Assembly: GCA_031835245.1 (NCBI GenBank) | Contig: JAVKOQ010000406.1 | Location: 1-42,527 of the forward strand | Direction of reading: 5' to 3' | Source: Balamuthia mandrillaris | Lineage: Eukaryota; Discosea; Longamoebia; Balamuthiidae | DNA: 42,527 nucleotides | Shown: positions 35,701-42,527 of the stretch, in pieces | Layout: every line of letters starts with the position of its first letter | How positions within the stretch are numbered: position 1 is the stretch's first letter | Made by a program: the position numbers and the translations under genes | The notes under the pieces: model-generated | Seen by the model: the letters and a program-made list of their open reading frames with translations, nothing else | Databases searched by the model: none | Told to the model about the DNA's origin: nothing

Positions 35701-38700
35701 TCATGATACAGCTTTCCTCCTTTCACAAGGTTGTGCCGCAGGGTTACCACAGTGGCCAACACATCCGTTAGCCACTGAGGATCAAGGAAAACGAGATTCT
35801 CCAACTCTTTCTCCCCATCTTGTCCAAAGTACATGATGTCGCCTACCTCATGCAAAAACCGAAGGGCTTCATCAACGTTGTTTCGCTGTACATTAAAGTC
35901 TATAGCTATATGTTCAAAATCTGGTTTTTTCTTTTGATGTAAAAAAGAGAAATAAGAGGGAGAGGTTAACGTCCGAATGAAAGGATAGCCGGGAAGAAGG
36001 ATAAGAATCCAGAAGCAACAAGAATAAACAAGAAGAATGAGACGTAAAGTGAAAGGAAAGAGAGCGAGGGATACATACAAGAATTGGCGGTTTGTTAGCT
36101 TTGCTTCTTGAAGCAGCAATTGTTTCCATGCGTTTCGCAAGAAGGACGTAGCTGGAGGGAACCCGTTGCCCGATGAATCTACATCTGGCAGCTGCAGCCG
36201 CTATCTTGCTCTGAAGGCTCTTCACTCCTTTGTAAGTGGTCGTACTGACTGCCACATAATCCAAAATATTGGACTGAAAGGCAGCGAAACGTTGTTTCAG
36301 ACCATCAAAAGTGGATGTGATGTACTCTTTCGTGCAGCGTTCATCGTCCAAATGAGTTCCCACCATAATAATGGGACAGTCTTTCATGCGAGTGCACAGG
36401 GATTGCAACCAGTACTCTATTTTGGAAGTCTCTTTGTTGACGAGATTGAATACCAGTAGATAGATGGCTCTGCGAGAGAGAAAGAAGCGATGCGTGGTTT
36501 GATAGAGGTCTTGTCCTGCAAAATCCCATGCTCGAAAAGTGACACTATGACCAAAATAATATAAGATATAGAAGAAGAAAAAGGGAAAGAAGAGAAGAAC
36601 AAGAACGCACTCGTCCCAAGAAGTGTTGGTTATGTCAATACCATCCGTAGCAAGATTGTTTTGTTGTACCAGTTGTTGCTGTGATTGTTGTGAAAGGGGA
36701 GCGCCTTCCTTCTTGTCCCTCTTCCTCAATGCAGCGTTGTTATTTTGCTTCACGTTATTCACAAAAGCGCTGACCAAGCTGGTCTTTCCTACGTTAGCTT
36801 CTCCTACGAACATGAGTTTGACCTTGGAGTAGCTCTCGCTGCCTCCCTTCAACTCTCTCAAGTAAGCCAAGATGGCTTGCTGCCCATTGGATAGAATCTC
36901 ATTGGGAATGGTTCGCAGGGGATTGTCTTCTACCAACAACTCGGAGAGAGCTGGCAGCCGACAGAGACCTACAGGAAGGTACTGCAGATCGTTGCCACAC
37001 AGCCAGAGATTCTCCAGTTGAGAGAGAAGCCCTATTTCCTCGGGGAGGGAGCTCAGCTTGTTGTCGTCCAACTTGAGCGTTATCAGGCTTTGGGAGAGCT
37101 TGGAGATGTCGGAAGGAACGCAGGTAAGCTCATTGAAGCTAAGGTCAAGCGTTTGCAAGGCGCGAAGGTCGAACAATGAGGTGGGTATGTCTTTGAGAGC
37201 ATTTAATGGAAGATAAAGGAAGCGAAGATGGAGGAGGCGGGAAAGATTGGGGAAGGAGCCAACAGGGAAGGAATCCTGAAAACTGTCTCCATCTTCATCA
37301 ATGCCTTCTTCTTCCTCCTCCTCCTCTTTGTTGCTAGTGGCTTGCAAAGTATTGAACTTGCGAGCTCTAGCCAAAGTGACCCCTTTCTTCTTTCGTGCTA
37401 GTTTTGAAGCGGTAGTGGGAACAAAGGCTGTCGGTGGAGAAGTTGATACAGGCGAAGTAGAGGGTGATACAGCAGACGTAGAGGAAGAAGGAAAAGACGA
37501 GGAAGTTGAAGGCATAGAAGGAAGAGATAGCTGAAACGTCAAATTGTTGTTGGCAAGCGAGAGCATTTCCAGTTGAGTGAGAGAGGGAAGACAGGCAGGT
37601 ACTGCCTTGAGTTGGTTGCTGTGAAGGTCCAAGAGGCGAAGATTGGTGAATCGAGACAAGGCAACCGGACAGGAGGTTAACCCGCAGCGAAAGAGGAAGA
37701 GTTCTTGTAAGGTTGGAGGCCATTTCTCGAGGTGTGAGGCCGGGAGACGCTGCACCGCAAAGTAGCTGTAGGTGAGGCGGCCAGGTGGAGCGTGTTGCTG
37801 CTCTAGCTTTAAAAGCTCCGAGAGGAGGAACTGGTCTTCCTCTGTAGTCGCCTTGTCATCGCTATCGTTCTTGCTGCTCTTGTTTTTCTTTTCCTTCTTT
37901 CTCATCTTCATCTTCCAGTCATCTTTGAGCTCCTTTTTGGCTTTGAGATAGTTGTAGTTGTGGGTGAGACAGTCCTGAAGGGTTTTCAGAGACTTGTTGG
38001 AGGAGGACTGGATGCCGTGTGTGTCAAGTAGGACCACCGTACGGTTGGGCTTGTGTGGCTGTGATGCAGATTGGGATGTCGGCAGTTGAAAAGCCTCCAG
38101 AAAGGGGGAGAGGTGCTTGTTTTCCAATCCGTTCTTCTCCAAGTTCAAGGCAGTAAGATAGTGGTTGTGAAGCAGAGCCTCCGCCAGGGCCTGTGCCCCC
38201 TTGGGACCCACATTGTTCCTCTTCAGATTCAAGTCCGTGAGCCCATGGTTGACCCTGAGCGCCTCAGCGAGGGCCTGAGCTCCTTGGTTGCCCAGCTGGT
38301 TGCCAGCCAGGTTCAACGTCTGCAGGGTATGGTTGGTGAGCAACGAGTGGGCCAGGAGCTTAGCTGTCGCTGGCCCCAGGTAATGAAACCGCAGGTCCAG
38401 GGTCTTCAAGGTATGATTGGTGCGCAGAGCTGAGGCCAACTTGCAGCCCCCCAACTCTGTAATGGGCACTGGCTTTTTCTCCAGCTGGCTGCTGAGGTAG
38501 CTCTTGCTGACTCCCAAGCTCAGGTCGGTGAGGATGGTGTTTCGGTTGCCCTTGATAACCAGCAGGGCCAGGGCCTCTGCTCCCTCGTCCCCAAGACTGA
38601 AGCCATTGAGGGAGAGGCTTCGGAGGTTGGAGGGGCGGTGGGCGGGGTCCCCCAGTATCTTTGCCAGGGCGCGGGTGAGGCGGCCGCTGAGGCCGCTCTC

Positions 38701-38772
38701 GCGGGACCAGTCCAGTTCATGCGTCTCTGTGTCATCGCGTAGTTTGTGGATGCGTTTCTCGAGGTCTCCCAT
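31739..38772 (-). CDS. Roco protein: LRR-Roc-COR-(pseudo)kinase-WD40
   Basis: Twelve exons, minus strand: 38772-36611, 36544-36079, 35930-34916, 34786-34558, 34482-34248, 34189-34138, 34063-33458, 33391-33120, 33034-32798, 32696-32460, 32325-31947, 31857-31739; 2002 residues. Order: ribonuclease-inhibitor-type LRRs (45-225), a charged linker, SDS22-type LRRs (350-410 and 510-625, split by a low-complexity insert), Roc GTPase (P-loop GEANVGKTS at 657-665, DFAGQ, GTHLDD), COR (about 880-1215, with a charged Lys/Glu insert), kinase-like domain (about 1230-1510), a Ser-rich linker and WD40 repeats (about 1590-1930; WAGCSDGSITVWS, WSCSSDKTIRVWN, WSASWDHTIHVWT). The ATP lysine (VVAVKQL) and helix-C Glu remain, but the catalytic loop reads HRQLRPEN and the metal site NFG, and the glycine loop is poor. 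Dictyostelium Roco proteins and human LRRK2 share the layout. The last 39-residue exon is the least certain. Confidence 0.92.
31894..31934 (+). repeat. GA tract in Roco intron 11
   Basis: GA repeat, CT in sense, 12 nt behind the GTACCT donor at 31946. A second tract at 32757-32795 in intron 9 starts 2 nt after its GTTCTC donor. Confidence 0.93.
36545..36610 (-). other. Stop-free 66-nt Roco intron 1
   Basis: Donor GTGCGT at 36610 and acceptor CATAG at 36545. Length is a multiple of three and no stop occurs in frame, so unspliced DNA reads straight through. The segment would insert a hydrophobic Leu/Phe/Tyr stretch just before the Roc switch II strand; splicing gives SWDDVTFRAWDFAGQ, as the family requires. 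Confidence 0.85.
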
Positions 38773-39206
38773 GCTTGCAGGTTACTGGTTGTTGTTGTGG
38801 TGTGTTTCTTTACACGAACTAACAAAAACCAACACCTGCATTGGGTTTTTTTTTAAAATTTTATTTTTAAGCAAACAAAAGGGTACCAAGGAGGGGGAAA
38901 AAAGGCTCTTAGACATACCCACGAGATGGGGTTGACCTTTTGGAAGAAAGTTGTTGTGTTGGACGGCGGCGGTCAACAAGCACAACAGCCACCGTTACTC
39001 CACAGTAGTGGGATAATCTAAAGGTTTCTCTTTTTTTTTTTTTTTTGCATGGATTCATCCCTTAATCTTGTCGACATGGAAAATCGTCGTTCCGTCCGCG
39101 AGAGTCGAACTGACGACATTCGACCAAAAAAAACAAAACAGCACTACCCCTCAAACAAAAAAAAAAGTAGCAACAAACGAAAAAAAAAGTAGTAAAGCGG
39201 AGGAAG
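38773..39206. promoter_or_regulatory. Divergent Roco / 39207-gene intergenic region
   Basis: 434 bp with A- and T-runs (for example near 38850, 39031 and 39128). No TGACGT, E2F-like or 15-mer element seen in the other divergent promoters was found here. Presumed promoter by position only. Confidence 0.35.
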
Positions 39207-40130
39207 ATGTCGTTTGTGCTCAGCGGTGCGGTGAGGACGTCGAGGGCTGCCCTTGGTGCCCTCGGTGGGGGGGCCCGTGCGACTCGTGGAATCACGACGG
39301 GAGGCCTCCTCGGCAACAGGATCGCTTGCGGCCCGTTGCTCAGCGAACCAGCGAACGGAGGTGGGCTGGCATTCCACCGCTCCGACCGCATGTACAGCAA
39401 CCGCGCTGGCGGGAAAGAGGAGGAGGAAGGGTTTGAGGACGAAGGCGACCTTGATTTTGAGCACGCCGAGCGAGGCGAAGGAGAGGGAGGGGGCGGTAGC
39501 TACCAAGATGCGATTACCGAAGCGGCCGAACGAATGCAACAACGCAGCATCAACATACTTCAGATCACGAGCGACGTCCTCCAAGACAGAGACAACTTTT
39601 ACCTCAAGAAGCAGCGACTAAAGCAGCGCAAGCAAGCCTATTTTGAGAAAGCAAGAGCCGCCGCTAGGAAGACCCAAAAGGAAAAGCAGGCTAAGAAAAA
39701 GAAAAAGGTGGTGAACGAGGGCTGGGTCGCCCCCTCTCTCAATGCCAGGGACATGTTCTCCAACCAGGACCTCGTCTACCGAATCACGGACGAAACGCTG
39801 CCGCAGGAGACCAGGGACATACTCAACGAACGCCTTCAAAGCTATGCCATGGCTATTGGCAAGAACCCCTCCTGGGACTACCGCGAGAAGAGGCGGCTGA
39901 TGGAGCGGATGGCGAGGTTCTTTGTTCGCGCCTGCCACACAGACATGAGCCAGTACATCACAGCGGACACACCCGCCCCTGACGGCAAGGTCTACACGGA
40001 AAGACCTCTACCGGAGGACCTTGAGGAGTGGGAGAGAGATCCCGCCCAGGACGAAGCGGAGTTTACCAAAACGCACAAGCTGGCCCCGCTGCCCAAGGGC
40101 GTTGCTGTTGGGTGGGCACACGCGGAATAA
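39207..40130 (+). CDS. Uncharacterised protein, probably mitochondrial, single exon
   Basis: 307 residues in one exon, unusual among these intron-rich neighbours. The first ~38 residues (MSFVLSGAVRTSRAALGALG onward) have several Arg, many Ala/Gly/Ser and no acidic residue, the look of a mitochondrial presequence. An acidic Gly/Glu patch (75-96) follows, then a strongly basic predicted coiled coil (about 125-170, with KQAKKKKKV), and a C-terminal part with SWDYREKRRLMERMARFF and PLPEDLEEWERD. I do not recognise the family. Basic helix plus presequence would suit a mitoribosomal or mitochondrial RNA-binding protein, but that is speculation. Codon use is GC-rich at third positions, like RPL4 and uL15m. 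ATG 39207 is the first in frame and is preceded by purine-rich sequence. Confidence 0.75.
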   Translation: MSFVLSGAVRTSRAALGALGGGARATRGITTGGLLGNRIACGPLLSEPANGGGLAFHRSDRMYSNRAGGKEEEEGFEDEGDLDFEHAERGEGEGGGGSYQDAITEAAERMQQRSINILQITSDVLQDRDNFYLKKQRLKQRKQAYFEKARAAARKTQKEKQAKKKKKVVNEGWVAPSLNARDMFSNQDLVYRITDETLPQETRDILNERLQSYAMAIGKNPSWDYREKRRLMERMARFFVRACHTDMSQYITADTPAPDGKVYTERPLPEDLEEWERDPAQDEAEFTKTHKLAPLPKGVAVGWAHAE

Positions 40131-41478
40131 ACGATCGCACTTGGCACACACACTCTCTCTTCTTGCATTCTCTTCCGTTCCCTCTGCTCTCTCCTCTCCT
40201 TTTCCTCCTTTCTCTCTCCTCTCTCCTCTCTCCTCCTTTCTCTCCTCTCTCCTCTCTCCTCTCTCCTCTCTCCTCTCTCCTCTCTCTCCTCTCCTCTCCT
40301 CTCCTCTCCTCCTCTCCTCTCTCCTCTCTCCTCTCTCCTCTCCTCTCTCCTCTCTCCTCTCTCCTCTCTCTCTTCTCTCCTCCCTTATGCCTTTTGCGCA
40401 GCGTTGCATTACCTCTCTCATTGTCCATTCCACCTACTGTTGCCCTGCGTCGTCCTAGGCATGGCCCACAACGAGCGCGGAGAGATAAACGACTACCAGG
40501 AAGCCCAAGAAAACCATAGTAGGTAATTTTGTCCGCACAAATACCACAAAAAAGGCAACATTCCAGAGAAGTCATAGATACAAGCAAGAAATTTAATGAA
40601 CCATGAAAATTAGCGCCAAACAGAGAAAAAAACAAAAGGGCTCCAGCTCCCCCTTCTAGAACAACCGGAGAAGCCGAGGAATAAGAAGGGAAGAGTAGAG
40701 GAAGAGTAGCGGAGAACACTTGGTTTTTGAAAAAAAAAAACACACACACACAGAGAGGAGTTTCTTCACGTGTTCGTGCTCTGCTCGGTCTTGCGGGCTA
40801 CTACTGCTTCAACAAACAAACAAACAAAAAAAGAATTCCTTTCATCGAAGTAGTGGCGGAAGCCTCCGAGTCAATGGTTTTACAGCCTTCTCTCTGCTTT
40901 TAAACGAAATCAAAAAGGTTCGTTTTTTTTCCTTCAAAAAACACTTATTCGCATCTTTTTTTTTTTCTTATCTCTTGTGGCTTTTTTTTTAAATGTAAGT
41001 GTAGCACTTAAAAAAAAAATAAGCGACTGATTCATGAAGTTTTTGGAAGACGACGACAACAACGAGAACAACAACAAAGACTTAGTCAAGCACAAGTTAG
41101 CTTTATTTTTGCCGAGACGATCCACCTTTGCAAAAGGTTTGTGTTTGGGATTTTGGTTTTTTTTTTTTGTTAAAATATAAAAATATTCTGACATTTTTCT
41201 TGATCAAGTATAAACAAACACACGGAACACCAACTTCACCCTCTTTCTCTTACTTTTTTTAAAAAACACATATTTTTTTTGATTGTTGAAGGCCCTTCAA
41301 GGAGAAGGGCAGTCTGTTACCCCACACATCTTTGGTGCGCTCTTTTTTTTATTATTTTTTTTTTGGCTTTCTTTCGTGGATCGATCGGTAGGCTGACAGG
41401 TATTATTATTATTATCATAACAATCAACAGGAAATCGATAGCGAGTCTCCCTTTTCTTCTCTTTCACAAAAACAAAAA
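40131..41478. other. Intergenic region with CT-rich low-complexity block
   Basis: 1.35 kb. About 40150-40383 is an imperfect pyrimidine array built on TCTCC/TCTC units, directly downstream of the 39207 gene and possibly part of its 3' end. The remainder is AT-rich with many A and T runs and a short ATT repeat near 41401. No convincing gene or structured RNA seen; tiny open frames of about 20 codons (for example at 40461) are not supported. Confidence 0.55.
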
Positions 41479-42527
41479 ATGATGGATGATACACAGTTCT
41501 TTATGGAAATGGAGAATCCTCCGTTCAGCACGACAACGCAGGAAAGACTGGCCTCCTCTCCACAGGGAGGAGCTCCTTCTCCTTCTGCGCGAGCGCTCTC
41601 CAACCTCTCAACTGCTTTACTTCAACCCACACAACAAGCCCCCACCTTTCATTCTACCAACACCACGTCCACTACTGCACACTCCAACCACAACTATTTC
41701 CCTTCGGCTTCTTCCTCCTCCTCTTCCTCTTCTCCATGTAAAACAGAAACACCACGCAAACAAGAGGAAAGTGACGACGATCTCATGGGCAGCTTGGAGG
41801 AGGATGGAAGCAGCATCGGCAGCGGAACCAAGCGCAGTCTACAAGTGAATACCCCAAGTAAACAACCACAGGGAAGCAACTCTGATCGGAAAGTGAGAGG
41901 AGCAACCTTTGATGATAGTTTCCTGTTCAGCGCCCATCGCTCTCCCACTTCTCCTGCTTCTTCCAAACTGATCAACTTGTCCACAACCTCAGCCAACAAC
42001 GACCATGACAGCGCTCCTGGACAAAGAAATAGAGCCAAAGTATCCTCCTCCTCTTCATCTTCCTTTGAGGATGATGATCCCTCTTCCACAAGCACAACAT
42101 CCGCAACTGCAGCAGACAAGCCCGTCAACTATTACCAACTGAAAATGAAGTACCTCCGCTCTCTCAACTTTGATCAACAAGAAATTGAAAAGAAGCAACG
42201 CGAGCAGCATCGTCAGCGCAGCCAGACCATCTCCTTCCCCATGATGATGACCACCGCCAAACCTGTCCCCATTCCAATCCCCATTCCTTCTGCTACCACC
42301 ACTTCCTCCTCCTCTTCCTCTCACAACAACAATAACAATAACGCCAACAAAACTTCAGGCACGAGTGCTACCTCCTCTCAATCATCACGCCGACGGAGCA
42401 ATTATGGCAACAATGTGGAGGGAGAGGAGGACCTCTCCTCTGCAAACTCGAGCGCGGAGATGGAGCCACAGTTTATCCCGCCACACATGGTTCCTAAAGA
42501 GGAGACTTTTTCCGTTTGGCAGTACGA
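41479..42527 (+). CDS. Ser/Thr/Asn-rich protein of unknown function, cut by window end
   Basis: Open from ATG 41479 to the last base without a stop, 349 residues so far, with no intron. The product starts MMDDTQFFMEMENPPF and is largely low complexity: poly-Ser, poly-Asn and Thr runs, with islands that look ordered, namely KPVNYYQLKMKYLRSLNFDQ followed by a basic helix (EIEKKQREQHRQRSQT), and EPQFIPPHMVPKEETFSVWQ at the window edge. Many SP/TP and RRRS sites suggest a phosphorylated regulatory protein. Family not recognised; the ordered C-terminal part probably continues outside. A second in-frame ATG follows immediately. Confidence 0.7.
   Translation, partial: MMDDTQFFMEMENPPFSTTTQERLASSPQGGAPSPSARALSNLSTALLQPTQQAPTFHSTNTTSTTAHSNHNYFPSASSSSSSSSPCKTETPRKQEESDDDLMGSLEEDGSSIGSGTKRSLQVNTPSKQPQGSNSDRKVRGATFDDSFLFSAHRSPTSPASSKLINLSTTSANNDHDSAPGQRNRAKVSSSSSSSFEDDDPSSTSTTSATAADKPVNYYQLKMKYLRSLNFDQQEIEKKQREQHRQRSQTISFPMMMTTAKPVPIPIPIPSATTTSSSSSSHNNNNNNANKTSGTSATSSQSSRRRSNYGNNVEGEEDLSSANSSAEMEPQFIPPHMVPKEETFSVWQY

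Noticed and set aside
39082-39122. tRNA-like T-arm (minus strand GTTCGACTC) upstream of the 39207 gene
   Set aside because: The T stem has a mismatch and no matching acceptor, D or anticodon arms could be found in the A/T runs around it.
40008-40749. Arg/Glu-rich and Ser/Leu/Pro-rich frames through the TCTCC array
   Set aside because: Low-complexity artefacts downstream of the 39207 gene; no start context or conserved segment.

Overview
The window is nuclear DNA of an intron-rich, gene-dense, free-living unicellular eukaryote. The best guess is an amoebozoan of the Acanthamoeba/Balamuthia (Discosea) type. This rests on the LRR-Roc-COR-kinase-WD40 (Roco) architecture, a secreted double-saposin protein, short introns (mostly 50-120 nt), a U12-type intron, augmin and a two-subunit DNA polymerase epsilon gene set. 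The species is an inference from style and gene content. No prokaryotic, organellar or CRISPR feature was seen.

Layout. 1-2095 (-): BRSK/SAD-type AMPK-related kinase, whose 3' end lies beyond the left edge. 2666-11468 (+): URB1/Npa1 pre-60S ribosome biogenesis factor. 11587-13693 (-): DNA polymerase epsilon subunit 2. 13999-14882 (+): secreted protein with two saposin-B domains. 15347-16838 (-): cytosolic ribosomal protein uL4 (RPL4). 17112-18306 (+): mitochondrial ribosomal protein uL15m. 18371-25828 (-): NBAS/Sec39-type ER tethering protein without the N-terminal propeller, carrying an AT-AC intron. 26042-28897 (+): augmin subunit HAUS3. 28898-31738: accessory stretch with a triple CCHC zinc-knuckle reading frame and no clean host gene. 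31739-38772 (-): Roco protein with degenerate kinase residues. 39207-40130 (+): single-exon, probably mitochondrial protein of unknown function. 41479-end (+): Ser/Asn-rich unknown protein, cut by the right edge.

Exon chains were built by hand. For every multi-exon gene the reading-frame phases close from first to last exon, and the joined residues follow the family where I remember it. Apart from the accessory stretch the genes are ordinary housekeeping loci in alternating orientation. They share divergent promoters (BRSK/URB1, POLE2/saposin, RPL4/uL15m, NBAS/HAUS3, Roco/39207 gene) and converge with very short gaps (URB1-POLE2 118 bp, uL15m-NBAS 64 bp). Promoter sequence is suggestive: E2F-like sites stand before POLE2 and HAUS3, a palindromic CRE-like site lies between RPL4 and uL15m, and an identical 15-mer occurs in the BRSK/URB1 and NBAS/HAUS3 promoters.

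Most noteworthy: (i) the AT-AC U12-type intron at 22738-22810; (ii) Roco kinase with HRQ and NFG in place of HRD and DFG; (iii) BRSK-like kinase with a CK2-style DWG; (iv) strand-matched CT microsatellites placed just behind splice donors; (v) the accessory zinc-knuckle region.
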